Shown: positions 38,015 through 47,146, numbered from the stretch's first letter. The stretch is DNA of 64,000 bases from Thomasclavelia saccharogumia DSM 17460 (GCF_000686665.1 NZ_JMLH01000001.1:1-64000), one strand, 5' to 3'. Numbers and translations are program-made. Notes: generated from the sequence alone by a model not told the origin.

Positions 38015-38575
38015 CTATTTTATAATCCATTGATCCTTATAATCTCTAAAACACAAATCAACATCCCTAACTGACCGCTTTCCATCTTTATTATACATTA
38101 CTGCAAAACCATCTAATTTTTCATCTGTATAACTTAAACAGACAAAATAATGATCTTTATAAACGAACCTAACCAAATCATTAAATTCCACTAAATCATA
38201 ATCTTTCGCCAATTCTTCTTTACTTATACTCAAAAAATCAATATCATCAATTTCAAGAGTTGATACATTTTCATCGACATCCAAACCAATATAACTAATT
38301 AACGCATTTTCTTTATCTAAAAAATCAACAGTTCCTTCCGTATCAGTTATAGCATAAATTTTAGGTGCCATAATTCGAGTGAATAAATATATTATATCTC
38401 TACAATCAGTTTCTATATAACCAAGATCTGTAATATCATGATATGTTGATGTTTCTAATTGTATTTCAAGAGCATTAATTTTAATTAACGGCTTATTACT
38501 TCCAGTTTGACAAAATTTTAATATTACAATGATACCAATAACTATAATAATCAAACTGGTTATTATTTTTTTCAT
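38015..38575 (-). CDS. Membrane-anchored extracellular protein
   Basis: A 186-residue protein with an N-terminal anchor (about 4-22, ITSLIIIVIGIIVILKFC). The C next to the anchor (LKFC-QTGSN) is not a canonical lipobox, so this may be a membrane anchor rather than a lipoprotein. The rest is mixed strand and helix (YHDITDLGYIETDCRDIIYL, DHYFVCLSYTDE). AGGATGAT precedes the ATG. It follows two secreted Cys-motif paralogues on the same strand. No family was recognised. Confidence 0.65.
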   Translation of the reverse strand: MKKIITSLIIIVIGIIVILKFCQTGSNKPLIKINALEIQLETSTYHDITDLGYIETDCRDIIYLFTRIMAPKIYAITDTEGTVDFLDKENALISYIGLDVDENVSTLEIDDIDFLSISKEELAKDYDLVEFNDLVRFVYKDHYFVCLSYTDEKLDGFAVMYNKDGKRSVRDVDLCFRDYKDQWIIK

Positions 38576-38615
38576 AATATATCATCCTTTTTCTTTTCAT
38601 AATATAGTTTATATA

Positions 38616-39044
38616 TTATGAGAAATTATAAGAAATCATAGGTGTATTTTTATAAGTAATAGGTAAATCTGTTTTAAGTATATATCCAAAACTTTGTTCG
38701 TATACTTCCCAATCTTTTCCTCTTCTATCATCACTACTTTCTATATAATATTCTGGTATCCCAGCTTTATATCCATCAGCATCAGGACGTCCGGAGCAGA
38801 ACAAAACCGTTCCACATGCACATCTATAATAACCCCAATTATACATTGATCTAGACTCATTTTTTGTTGAAAATATATTACATTGTCCTTGATTAACAGC
38901 ACGATGTTTTCCCTTGTATCTTTCGCAATATATAACTGCTGTTGGTTGGGTTGTATTTTTTTCATTAGCAAATACTGTGTCAGTATTTATAAACACTAAG
39001 GAAAATAATATATTTATTACTAAAATAATTTTTATCTGTTTCAT
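38616..39044 (-). CDS. Secreted Cys-motif protein, paralogue 2
   Basis: A 142-residue protein with signal peptide (1-26, cut after VFA). The mature part has AVIYCERYKGKHRAVNQGQ, then YYRCACGTVLFCSGRPDAD. The cysteines and their spacing (C-x-x-x-x-K-x-K-H, then C-x-C-G) are shared with the gene upstream, as are a final hydrophobic ISYNF-type end. The pattern could bind metal, or could be two disulphides. GAGGAAAT precedes the ATG. No known family was recognised. Confidence 0.7.
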   Translation of the reverse strand: MKQIKIILVINILFSLVFINTDTVFANEKNTTQPTAVIYCERYKGKHRAVNQGQCNIFSTKNESRSMYNWGYYRCACGTVLFCSGRPDADGYKAGIPEYYIESSDDRRGKDWEVYEQSFGYILKTDLPITYKNTPMISYNFS

Positions 39045-39202
39045 TTAAAATTTCCTCTTTTCTTTTAATATTTGTCATAATGTTGTTGTTTTACAACAAT
39101 TATAAATAAACAATTTAAGACTATATTTTTATATAGATTCTCTAAAAAAATAAACTTATACATTTGTATAACTATTATTTATCAAAACTAATACTGTAAA
39201 TT

Positions 39203-39610
39203 TTAATAACCACTATAAAAATTACATGATACCATACTAGCATCTTTGATTTGCATTGGTAAATTTGTACCAATTTTGCTTTTACTATATACAATATATC
39301 CATCATAAAGATTTTCCATGTCTATGTGCGTTTCAATATATTTTCCTGGTATATTATTATTACTCTCTGGTCTATTATTTGAAAATATAACTTCTCCACA
39401 AGCGCACCTATAAAATCTAAAATTTTCTTCACGTAAATTATCTCCTCCCTCATCATATATATCCCCATGTCCAAAATAATACATTCTATGCTTTGACTTA
39501 TATCTTTCACAATATATAACACCATTTGGTTTTTCTTCCTCAGCACAAATTTTTACAATTCCCATAGGAATAATCATTAATACAGCTAATAAAATTTTAG
39601 TTATTTTCAT
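39203..39610 (-). CDS. Secreted Cys-motif protein, paralogue 1
   Basis: A 135-residue protein with signal peptide (1-23, cut near KICAE). The mature part has VIYCERYKSKHRMYYFG and FYRCACGEVIFSNNRPES, matching paralogue 2 in the same order, and ends with a cysteine (VSCNFYSGY). The start at 39610 has GGAGG 5 bases upstream. An in-frame ATG 30 bases earlier holds that site. Tandem duplication of a secreted gene beside a bacteriocin-type operon suggests that both are effectors or surface factors, but function is unknown. Confidence 0.7.
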   Translation of the reverse strand: MKITKILLAVLMIIPMGIVKICAEEEKPNGVIYCERYKSKHRMYYFGHGDIYDEGGDNLREENFRFYRCACGEVIFSNNRPESNNNIPGKYIETHIDMENLYDGYIVYSKSKIGTNLPMQIKDASMVSCNFYSGY

Positions 39611-40541
39611 ATTTTCCTCCATTTCCGTCCCTTTCACCAAGCAGACAATACCTTATTAAAAATATTTCTCTCCAATCGTTTTTTATATCTTTTCTTATTA
39701 AGAAAAACGACATAACTACAAATTACACGAAAATAAATGAATAGTCTTACTCTATAAAAATGTTCTGAATTTTTATAAATAATTAATCATTCAAGTATAA
39801 TCAAGTAGACCCTAGAGCTCAGATACTTAAAATCATTTTATTAACTTTAGTGATATTTTACAAACTATTAGTAAATGTCTTTTTTTTAAAGCGTTTTTTA
39901 TACTAAAAATATATCGATTTCAATTCTACTTATTTTAATGTTCACAAGAATTTTATTATTGTTGCCATCATTGGTATTTACTTCTTAAAAACAGTACATT
40001 CACTACTATTTCTCTTAGTTTTAATCTTTATAATCTTACTTACCAAATATAATTGTTGTGATATCTGTATGGAATCTACTGATAAGTATCAAATATTTTT
40101 ATTTAATAACCTTAAATCTAAAAATTGCACAAACACATTCTCGTCTATCCTAAATATGTTAGAGCTAATCAGCATCTATCACATGATTATTAATGAAGAA
40201 AAATTCACCTCCTCATGTTACAAATCTTTAAAAATCCATAATTATAAGAATCTAATATATAGTCAATTTTGATACCCCAGATAATTCTGAATAAACCCAA
40301 ACATATTCTTATACCTTTTTACGTTTTTTTATTACGATTGGATTAAATTATTTTTCATACTCCTTTTTATAATCAAAAGATATACATCAACCTATTAACT
40401 ATTTTTTTTATTTTAGTTAAATAAAATATACTACTATTAGAATAATTAAACTCACATTTTTTAATCACTTGATTTAAACATATTTGATGCTTCATTTAAC
40501 ATAATTTTAACAATACAATACAATCATTCTCTATTATATTT
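39611..40541. other. AT-rich spacer with gene remnants
   Basis: No convincing gene in 930 bases. A plus-strand frame open from 39907 to 40272 (without an ATG until 40069) has one hydrophobic stretch (FIIVAIIGIYFLK, LLFLLVLIFIILL) followed by NCCDICMESTDKY. It lacks a ribosome binding site and looks like the leftover of a membrane protein. On the minus strand short frames such as MLNEASNMFKSSD follow the duplicated operator but have no ribosome site. This stretch probably once held an operon like 33-37 kb. Confidence 0.4.
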
Positions 40542-40645
40542 TTTTAATATAGCTATATCCTAATTACATATTAATATATTCTAAATAACAAATCTATTTA
40601 CCTGGCAAGATTAGCACAATCTTGGCAAGAATAACATAATTTTTT
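40542..40645. repeat. Operator region with two TGGCAAGA repeats, copy 2
   Basis: Duplicate of 36671-36775, same orientation. TGGCAAGA at 40603-40610 and 40623-40630, again 20 bases apart, with ATATAGCTATAT and most of the AT-rich part kept. There is no intact gene directly downstream on the minus strand, so the second copy is an orphan promoter or drives a very short transcript or the paralogues ~900 bases away. Confidence 0.75.
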
Positions 40646-40767
40646 TATTTTATAATACAATAATAGCTTTGATATACTAATAAAAAATCATCGTAAATCT
40701 TAATAAACTTTTTTAATTTCATCTTGTTTAATAGATATTTTAGTATCATAAAAATAACGTCATTAAT

Positions 40768-40794
40768 TTAAAAACACCTAAACAGGTGTTTTTT
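40768..40794 (-). terminator. Terminator of the symporter gene
   Basis: AAAACACCT (40771-40779) pairs with AGGTGTTTT with a 4-base loop. On the minus strand T follows. The symporter stop codon is in the loop. Confidence 0.8.
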
Positions 40795-42157
40795 CATATC
40801 TTAATTCTTCTTGGATAATAGTCTGTTTTTGAAAATATGTCTTTGTTTCCAAAACAACTTCTTTTCTAAGCCCAATCAATCCAATTAAATTAGGAATTGC
40901 CATACAGCCATTAACAATATCCGCAATAATGAAAATAAATTCTAATGACATAAAAGGACCGATTGCAATAAAAATAATATAAATAAATTTATAATAAGGA
41001 ATTGCTTTTAATCCCTTTAAATAATACATACATCTTTCCCCATAATAATTCCAGCCAATTATTGTTGTAAAGGCAAAGAAAATCAAACCAATATTAACGA
41101 TATACTTACCAACTGTCGGAATAAATAACCCTTTATTAAAAGCTAGTGTTGTCATTGCTGCGCCTTCTAAGCCACTAGTATGACTATTAGTTAATAAAAT
41201 AGCTAATCCCGTCATTGTACAAATAACGATCGTATCAATAAATGTCCCTGTCATTGAAACTAATCCTTGTTCTACACAAGAATCTGTTTTGGCAGCTGCT
41301 GCAGCTATCGGTGCACTTCCTAAACCACTTTCATTAGAAAAAATTCCTCTGCTGATTCCTTTTTGCATTGCCATTGTCATTGTGATCCCTATTCCCCCAC
41401 CTAAAGCAGCTTGAGGCTCAAAAGCTGATTGAATAACTAATCCTACCACTTGGGGAATAACAGTTATATGTGTCAGCAATATAATTACGACACCACCAAT
41501 ATACAATACACACATTAACGGAATTACCTTTTCTGCGACATTAGCAATTCTTTTAATTCCTCCAATCGTAATAAAACCAATACTAATTGTAAGTAACACG
41601 GCAGTTACAACTGGCGGAATATTAAATGATAATTGCATGGCATCAGAAATAGATTTTACTTGTGTAAATGTACCTATTCCAAGTAATGCAACTGCTACAC
41701 CAAAAAAAGCAAACAATTTAGCCAAAAACTTACTCCCTAGTCCTCGCTCTAAATAATACATTGGTCCTCCAGCCATTTGACCATTTTCATCTTTAACTCG
41801 ATAACGAATAGCTAACAGACCTTCAGCATACTTAGTTGCCATTCCAAAAAAGGCCGAAACCCACATCCAAAATAAGGCTCCAGGTCCTCCAGCAGCAATT
41901 GCTGTAGCAACCCCCACAATATTTCCCGTTCCGATCGTTGAAGATAAAGCTGTACAAAGTGCTTGAAAACTAGAAACATCTCCAGCATTATTATCTTGTT
42001 TTTTAAAAATACAGCTAAAAGCCAGCTTTAATTTTGTCAATTGTAGTAATTTTAATTTATATGTAAAATAGATTCCTGTTCCTAACAATAAACAAATAAG
42101 CGGCATTCCCCACACAAATTCATTAACTTTTTTTAATAACTCAGTAATAAACTCCAT
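40778..42157 (-). CDS. Alanine/glycine:cation symporter (AGCS family)
   Basis: A 459-residue membrane protein with about eleven transmembrane helices that imports alanine or glycine with sodium. Family marks are FQALCTALSSTIGTGNIVGVATAIAAGGPGALFWMW (split around residue 65-100), GGPMYYLERG, and GISRGIFSNESGLGSAPIAAAAA. AAGGAG precedes the ATG. A tandem glycine riboswitch lies in its leader, so glycine is likely the sensed and probably the transported amino acid. It is a single-gene transcript. Confidence 0.95.
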   Translation of the reverse strand: MEFITELLKKVNEFVWGMPLICLLLGTGIYFTYKLKLLQLTKLKLAFSCIFKKQDNNAGDVSSFQALCTALSSTIGTGNIVGVATAIAAGGPGALFWMWVSAFFGMATKYAEGLLAIRYRVKDENGQMAGGPMYYLERGLGSKFLAKLFAFFGVAVALLGIGTFTQVKSISDAMQLSFNIPPVVTAVLLTISIGFITIGGIKRIANVAEKVIPLMCVLYIGGVVIILLTHITVIPQVVGLVIQSAFEPQAALGGGIGITMTMAMQKGISRGIFSNESGLGSAPIAAAAAKTDSCVEQGLVSMTGTFIDTIVICTMTGLAILLTNSHTSGLEGAAMTTLAFNKGLFIPTVGKYIVNIGLIFFAFTTIIGWNYYGERCMYYLKGLKAIPYYKFIYIIFIAIGPFMSLEFIFIIADIVNGCMAIPNLIGLIGLRKEVVLETKTYFQKQTIIQEELRYEKTPV

Positions 42158-42204
42158 AAAAAAACTCCTTCTTAAGTAATTAAGTCGGAATTAATAATGA
42201 AAAA

Positions 42205-42370
42205 ACTATTCATCCTGCTGTCCTTTTACCTGAGAGTTTCACCATCACTGGTTTGCTCCTTCGGTGTTCATTTAGAATCTCTCCAGCAGTTCGTCCAATA
42301 GCGATCCTTTTACCTGAAATCTTTAATCCTTCGGTGTTCATTTAGAATCTCTTTCGCCATTATCATCCGA
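42205..42370 (-). ncRNA. Tandem glycine riboswitch
   Basis: On the minus strand two aptamers follow one another. The first spans about 42370-42300 and the second about 42290-42212. Each has GAGATTCTAAATGAACACCG then AAGGA, and each ends with CAGGTAAAAGGA. The second has the best form (GCTGGAGAGA ... AACTCTCAGGTAAAAGGACAGC), closed by CTGCTG/CAGCAG. This is the classical two-aptamer layout with a short linker; it ends about 50 bases before the symporter start codon. There is no clear terminator hairpin behind it, so control may be translational or by a weak terminator. Confidence 0.92.
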
Positions 42371-42519
42371 TATACAAGTAGTATTATACGCTAATTGTAT
42401 ACAATTGCAAACATTTTATGAAATATTTTAAACGTATTAAAACATTATATCAAATCATATTTTAATTATAAAACTTAAAATATTTGTCTTTTTATATCTA
42501 ATTATTTATAATATTAGAT

Positions 42520-42936
42520 ATGAAAAAATTAAAATATTTTATACCTGCTATATTATGGATGATTTTTATTTTCATTATGTCACATACCAATGGTAATGAT
42601 TCATCTAATCAAAGTAATTTCTTTGTTGAAATAATTTTGAAATTTATTAATATTGATCGAAGTATATTAGCGCTTTTAATTAGAAAAACAGCTCATATGA
42701 GCGAATATGCATTATTGTTATTTTTTATTTATTATGGTTTTAAAAAAACTATTACGTATCAATATACTTTGTTACTATCCTTATTAATAACTTTCTTATA
42801 TGCTTGCAGTGATGAATTTCATCAGTTATTTATTCCTGGTCGTAGCGGTCAATTTGTAGATGTTTTGATTGATACTGCTGGTGGTGCATTTATGTTACTA
42901 ATTATCTATTTATGGCAAAAGAAGGCTAATCGTTAG
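42520..42936 (+). CDS. VanZ-like membrane protein
   Basis: A 138-residue protein with four hydrophobic helices. The VanZ motifs are present: MSHTNGNDSS near 20-30, RKTAHMSEYALL near 55-66, and SDEFHQLFIPGRSGQFVDVLIDTAGG near 95-120. The role of the family is unclear; VanZ itself raises teicoplanin resistance, but most members are general. It has no strong ribosome binding site, which lowers certainty about the exact start. Its end overlaps the convergent next gene by 11 bases. Confidence 0.9.
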   Translation: MKKLKYFIPAILWMIFIFIMSHTNGNDSSNQSNFFVEIILKFINIDRSILALLIRKTAHMSEYALLLFFIYYGFKKTITYQYTLLLSLLITFLYACSDEFHQLFIPGRSGQFVDVLIDTAGGAFMLLIIYLWQKKANR

Positions 42937-43198
42937 ACTTCTTTTTTAGTTCTTCAATACTTTCTTTTAATTTATCGATTGCTTCATTTAAAACCTCAAG
43001 ATCATTTTCTTTATTGTCTTGCTGTCGTGATTCTAAAACATCAGCCCAAGCGGCATTTGAAGCCAAAATATCCCCAACTACATTGAACCATGCGCCTAGA
43101 GCTGCCTGTTCATCAATAGTAAAATCATTTGTTAATAAATAACCTAAAATAACTGCTGTTCCAGTAAAACTAAATGGGTCTATATCCGGAATATACAT
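42926..43198 (-). CDS. Conserved hypothetical protein, helical tail
   Basis: A 90-residue protein. The start MYIPDIDPFSFTGTAVILGYLLTNDFTIDEQAALGAWFNVVG has a short amphipathic segment, followed by ILASNAAWADVLESR and a charged C-terminal coiled coil (LNEAIDKLKESIEELKKK). It resembles small conserved proteins of Firmicutes with a soluble N-terminal domain and coiled coil. GAGGTG precedes the ATG. It is convergent with the VanZ-like gene. No function is known. Confidence 0.75.
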   Translation of the reverse strand: MYIPDIDPFSFTGTAVILGYLLTNDFTIDEQAALGAWFNVVGDILASNAAWADVLESRQQDNKENDLEVLNEAIDKLKESIEELKKKSND

Positions 43199-43302
43199 AG
43201 TTCACCTCTTTTATATATTATTATATGTTAGTTTTAAAAAAATTTATGGGCCTTAAGTATAATTTTTTATATCTTTAACATAATAGAAATAGGTGAAATA
43301 TA

Positions 43303-43731
43303 ATGAACGATAACGTTAAATTATTAGATTTTATTTATCAAAATTCTCAAATGGGAGTAGAAACTATTGATCAGCTAGAAAAAATCGTTGAAGATAAAGA
43401 TTTTAGAAGTTATTTAAAAGAAAAATATGAAGGGTATCTTAAAATTCATAAAGATGCTAAAGAAAAATTACATAGCCATGGATATGATGAAAAAGGCCTC
43501 AGCTCATTTGAAAAAATCCGTACTTATTTAACCATTAATATTCAAACACTAACAGATAAATCAACTAGTCATATTGCTGAAATGATGATGATTGGCAGTA
43601 CCATGGGAATCATCAACGCGATTAGAAATCTTGCAGATTTTAAAAATGCCCAAGATGATATTTTGATGTTAATGGAAACTCTTAAAAAATTTGAAGAAAA
43701 ATCTTATTCTGATTTACAGCACTTTATATAA
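43303..43731 (+). CDS. Helical ferritin-like/DUF2383-type protein
   Basis: A 142-residue all-helical protein with helices such as LDFIYQNSQMGVETIDQLEKI and SYLKEKYEGYLKIHKDAKEKL, then TSHIAEMMMIGSTMGIINAIRNL. The layout recalls ferritin-like four-helix proteins of the DUF2383 kind; clear iron ligands were not identified. Its 104-base upstream region should contain its promoter. A two-way terminator follows. It is a single gene. Confidence 0.65.
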   Translation: MNDNVKLLDFIYQNSQMGVETIDQLEKIVEDKDFRSYLKEKYEGYLKIHKDAKEKLHSHGYDEKGLSSFEKIRTYLTINIQTLTDKSTSHIAEMMMIGSTMGIINAIRNLADFKNAQDDILMLMETLKKFEEKSYSDLQHFI

Positions 43732-43740
43732 GCACAAATA

Positions 43741-43771
43741 AAGGTTATGAACTTTTAATTCATAACCTTAT
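43741..43771. terminator. Two-way terminator between helical protein and glnN
   Basis: AAGGTTATGAA (43741-43751) and TTCATAACCTT (43759-43769) form a perfect 11-bp stem, with T/A-rich sequence on both sides. Suits both convergent genes. Confidence 0.85.
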
Positions 43772-43780
43772 TTATATACT

Positions 43781-45859
43781 TTAAATTCCAAATAATAAAT
43801 CTACATAATTAGGAATTGGCCAATACTTAGCATCAACTGATTCTTCAATAGTATCAACTGTTTCTCTTAATGACTGCATTGTTCCAAATACATCGTCACG
43901 CCAAGCAACTGCTTGAGTAAAAATATCTTCCTCTGATTTTTGTGCTGCTACAATATTATTTTCTAATGTTGTCATTTGTTCTTTCATCACTTTAGCTTGT
44001 GATGCTAATTTGTTAACATCATCAACTAAAAAGTCAACATCTAAACCAGCTTCCTTAGCAGTAACCACTTCAGAAGATAATTTAGCTAAATAATCACAAA
44101 CAGCTGGATAAAGTTGTGTTTTTGCCATTTTCAATGCTGTCAAACCTTCTACTTGAATTGTTTTAATATAATTATCTAATAAAATTTCATAACGAGAAGC
44201 TAATTCAACTTTACTATATACTCCTAAACGATCTAACATTTCGATGTTCTTTTCATCTTTTAAACATTTTAAAGCATCAACCGTATTTTTATTATTAGGA
44301 AGACCACGTTTTTCAGCTTCTTTTTCCCATTCTGATGAATAACCATCACCATTAAAGATAATTCGTTTATGTTTTGTAATAAATTCTTTAACTACATCAT
44401 CAAATGATTTACCTGCTTCTATTTCAGCTGCCATTTTTTCCATTGCATCTGCTAAAATAGCATTCAAAATAGTATTAGGACCAGCTATAGATTGACTTGA
44501 TCCAACTGCACGGAATTCAAATTTATTTCCAGTAAAAGCAAATGGAGAAGTACGATTACGATCTGTATTATCTTTTGAGAAAGTAGGCACTACTGATACC
44601 CCAGTGGCAAATCGTGTTGCATCTGTTTTATTAATTTTCTTCCCTTCACAAATTTCTTCAACTAAAGCTTCTAATTCCTCTCCTAAAAACATTGAAATAA
44701 TAGCTGGTGGTGCTTCATTTGCTCCTAAACGATGATCATTTCCAGCACTAGCAATACTCATACGTAATAAATCAGCATATTCATCTACAGCTTTAATCGT
44801 ACAAGCAAGAGTTGCTATAAATGGTTTGTTTTCAATTGGATTAGCTCCCGGATTAAATAAATTTATTCCTGTATTAGTAATAACAGACCAGTTATCATGT
44901 TTACCAGAACCGTTTACTCCAGCAAATGGTTTTTCGTGTAATAAGCAGCGTAACCCATGTTTTTTAGCAATATCCTGCATAATTTGCATTAATAAATGAT
45001 TATTATCAGATGTTATATTTACTTTAGAATATACACAAGCTACCTCGTGTTGAGCAGGGGCAACTTCATTATGTTTAGTTTTTGATGGTATTCCATATCT
45101 CCATAATTCATGATCTAAATCTTTCATGAAAGCTGAAACTTTACGTTTAATGCTTCCAAAATAATGATCTTCAAGCTCTTGTCCTTTTGGTGCCATAGCT
45201 CCAAATAAAGTACGACCTGTTAATTTTAAATCTATTCTTTGTTGATAGTATTCATCTAATGCTAAGAAATATTCTTGTTCTGCACCTACTGAAGCAGTTA
45301 CCTTTGTAACCCCCTCAACACCTAATAAAGGTAATAATCTACAAGCTGCTTTTGATAAAGCATCACATGATCTTAATAATGGTGTTTTCTTATCCAAAGC
45401 TTCTCCAGTATATGAACAGAATAAAGTTGGAATATATAAAGTTCCGTCTTTTACAAATGCTGGTGATGTACAATCCCACGCTGTATAACCTCTAGCTTCA
45501 AAAGTAGCACGTAATCCCCCTGAAGGGAAAGAAGATGCATCAGGTTCTCCCTTTCTTAATGTTTTACCACTAAATTCTAATACTGCTTTTGATCCATCTG
45601 GTTCAATAAAGGCATCATGCTTTTCAGCAGTTAATCCTGTCATTGGCATAAACCAATGTGTAAAATGAGTAGCACCATTTTCTAAAGCCCATATTTTCAT
45701 TGCATTAGCAATTACAGTAGCGCATTCTCTAGATAATTCTTCACCTTTATCCAAAGATGCATGAAATGCTTTATATATAGATTTAGGAATTCGTTCTTTC
45801 ATCACATCATCACTAAATGCTAAGCATCCATAATCTTCTAATAACTTATTCATTTCCAT
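43781..45859 (-). CDS. glnN: Glutamine synthetase, type III
   Basis: A 692-residue glutamine synthetase III that joins ammonia and glutamate using ATP. It has the GSIII N-terminal part (THWFMPMTGLTAEKHDAF), the catalytic core with GAEQEYFLALDEYYQQR and the ammonia/ATP motifs HNEVAPAQHEVACVY, NGSGKHDNWS and GNDHRLGANEAPPA, and the GSIII C-terminal helical region. Its length separates it from types I and II. GGGGGA precedes the ATG. It has its own consensus promoter. Confidence 0.97.
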   Translation of the reverse strand: MEMNKLLEDYGCLAFSDDVMKERIPKSIYKAFHASLDKGEELSRECATVIANAMKIWALENGATHFTHWFMPMTGLTAEKHDAFIEPDGSKAVLEFSGKTLRKGEPDASSFPSGGLRATFEARGYTAWDCTSPAFVKDGTLYIPTLFCSYTGEALDKKTPLLRSCDALSKAACRLLPLLGVEGVTKVTASVGAEQEYFLALDEYYQQRIDLKLTGRTLFGAMAPKGQELEDHYFGSIKRKVSAFMKDLDHELWRYGIPSKTKHNEVAPAQHEVACVYSKVNITSDNNHLLMQIMQDIAKKHGLRCLLHEKPFAGVNGSGKHDNWSVITNTGINLFNPGANPIENKPFIATLACTIKAVDEYADLLRMSIASAGNDHRLGANEAPPAIISMFLGEELEALVEEICEGKKINKTDATRFATGVSVVPTFSKDNTDRNRTSPFAFTGNKFEFRAVGSSQSIAGPNTILNAILADAMEKMAAEIEAGKSFDDVVKEFITKHKRIIFNGDGYSSEWEKEAEKRGLPNNKNTVDALKCLKDEKNIEMLDRLGVYSKVELASRYEILLDNYIKTIQVEGLTALKMAKTQLYPAVCDYLAKLSSEVVTAKEAGLDVDFLVDDVNKLASQAKVMKEQMTTLENNIVAAQKSEEDIFTQAVAWRDDVFGTMQSLRETVDTIEESVDAKYWPIPNYVDLLFGI

Positions 45860-45928
45860 TCTAAGTTCCCCCTTGTTAGTTTATTAACAACACATAACCA
45901 TATAATATATATATGTTTATATGCCGTT

Positions 45929-45957
45929 ATTATACAGTTACTTTTTTTAGGTGTCAA
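45929..45957 (-). promoter_or_regulatory. Consensus sigma-A promoter of glnN
   Basis: On the minus strand TTGACA (45952-45957), 17-base spacer, TATAAT (45929-45934). It ends 69 bases before the glnN start codon. No TnrA/GlnR palindrome (TGTNAN7TNACA) was found. Confidence 0.85.
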
Positions 45958-46287
45958 TAATTAAAATGATATTTTTTTATCATTTTGTTATTAATTTATT
46001 ATTTTAATAATTTTTTAATCTTATGTTTGGCTTTTTTCGTAAAATTATACCTCACAATTATCAGTTATATCCTTGGGATAAATTCTTTTAATACCAGATT
46101 TAAAATAAACAATAATTTTCATTTTAAGAATTGGATTCCATATCCTTTCATAATATTAATCTTTTTATTCTTTCCAATCCTCCAAATTTTTAAAATTTCA
46201 GCAACAAAATCTTAAAGATATTGGATATATTATAATAAACTCATACAAAAACTGTACTAGCCATCTTATCAAACACATTATTTAACT
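45958..46287. other. AT-rich spacer with a possible gene fragment
   Basis: On the minus strand a short frame (46122-46045) reads MKIIVYFKSGIKRIYPKDIT then DNCEV and stop; a one-base shift continues into a basic tail (FTKKAKHKIKKLLK). It could be the rest of a small gene. The plus-strand frame 45985-46215 is hydrophobic but lacks a ribosome site and good codon content; I do not treat it as a gene. Confidence 0.3.
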
Positions 46288-46320
46288 ATAAAAGCACAAA
46301 TCATAAATTTGTGCTTAAAA
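46288..46320 (-). terminator. Terminator of the GntR/UTRA gene
   Basis: AAGCACAAA (46292-46300) and TTTGTGCTT (46308-46316) pair; on the minus strand TTTTATAG follows. It is 38 bases beyond the stop codon. Confidence 0.8.
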
Positions 46321-46357
46321 TATTTTATAACTTAAACTATTCTCTAATTATTTCATA

Positions 46358-47074
46358 TTACATAGCTATTGTAACTGTTTTAAGTTCAAAATCTTGATAA
46401 TGAAATCTTGACAGCGAATATTCAAAAATAGTTCCACTGCTTAAATAAGTTATTTGTTCAATTTGAAAATATGGCTCTGTAGATTTTAAAGCCAAATAAT
46501 CTTGTTCTAATTGTGACGAGATATGACCACTTATCGTCTTATGGGCACTTTGAATTTTTAATTTTAAAGTTTTTTCAATATATTGATAAATTGATCCTTT
46601 TAAATGATCTATTTTTAAATTAGGTATAATTGATATGGGCATATAAATTATTTCTATCGAATAAGGTTTTTTATCAAGGTTTCGTCGTCTAATAATATGA
46701 TAAACAAATGCGCCTTCTTCAATCTGCAGCTTTTTAGAAATTCCTTCATCACAGGAAATCACTTCAAATACAATTATATCACTATCTATCTCCTTTTTTC
46801 CTTTAAATCTTTGAGTTAGTCCTATTTTAGAATCATTAATCAAATTAGGATTTTCCATCGAAGAATTATAATCTTTAACAAATGTTCCTGCTCCCCGTCT
46901 TCGTACTATTAATCCTTCTTTGACTAAAATATCTAATGCTTTTTTCATTGTTTCTTTATTACAATGATAATCTACACATAAAGAATATTCATATGGCAAT
47001 TTTTGACCATATACATATTTTTGATTTTTTATCTTATCTCTTATATCATTAGCAATATCAATATATTTAGCCAT
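46358..47074 (-). CDS. GntR-family regulator with UTRA domain
   Basis: A 238-residue HutC/TreR-type regulator. The winged helix is at about 5-70 (YIDIANDIRDKIKNQKYVYGQKLPYEYSLCVDYHCNKETMKKALDILVKEGLI, continuous), and the UTRA ligand domain at about 90-230, with FVYHIIRRRNLDKKPYSIEIIYMP near the middle. AGGAGGGGAAAT precedes the ATG. No transport or enzyme gene is linked, so the ligand cannot be guessed from context. Confidence 0.9.
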   Translation of the reverse strand: MAKYIDIANDIRDKIKNQKYVYGQKLPYEYSLCVDYHCNKETMKKALDILVKEGLIVRRRGAGTFVKDYNSSMENPNLINDSKIGLTQRFKGKKEIDSDIIVFEVISCDEGISKKLQIEEGAFVYHIIRRRNLDKKPYSIEIIYMPISIIPNLKIDHLKGSIYQYIEKTLKLKIQSAHKTISGHISSQLEQDYLALKSTEPYFQIEQITYLSSGTIFEYSLSRFHYQDFELKTVTIAM

Positions 47075-47117
47075 ATTTCCCCTCCTATTCTTTTTTAATT
47101 TATATATACTTTTATGA

Positions 47118-47146
47118 TAAAAGACTACTAAATTTAGCAGTCTTCT
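47118..47146 (-). terminator. Terminator of the YfcE-like/GyrI unit
   Basis: AAGACTACTAAATTTAGCAGTCTT (47121-47144) folds on itself with one mismatch; on the minus strand a T-run follows. It is 9 bases beyond the stop codon at 47156. Confidence 0.8.

Noticed and set aside
40069-40272. 67-residue plus-strand open frame
   Set aside because: No ribosome binding site, and the same frame is open upstream without a start codon; composition is that of AT-rich spacer. I describe it only as a possible remnant.
45985-46215. 76-residue hydrophobic plus-strand frame
   Set aside because: No ribosome site, and hydrophobicity is what AT-rich random sequence gives; it lies over a different minus-strand fragment.
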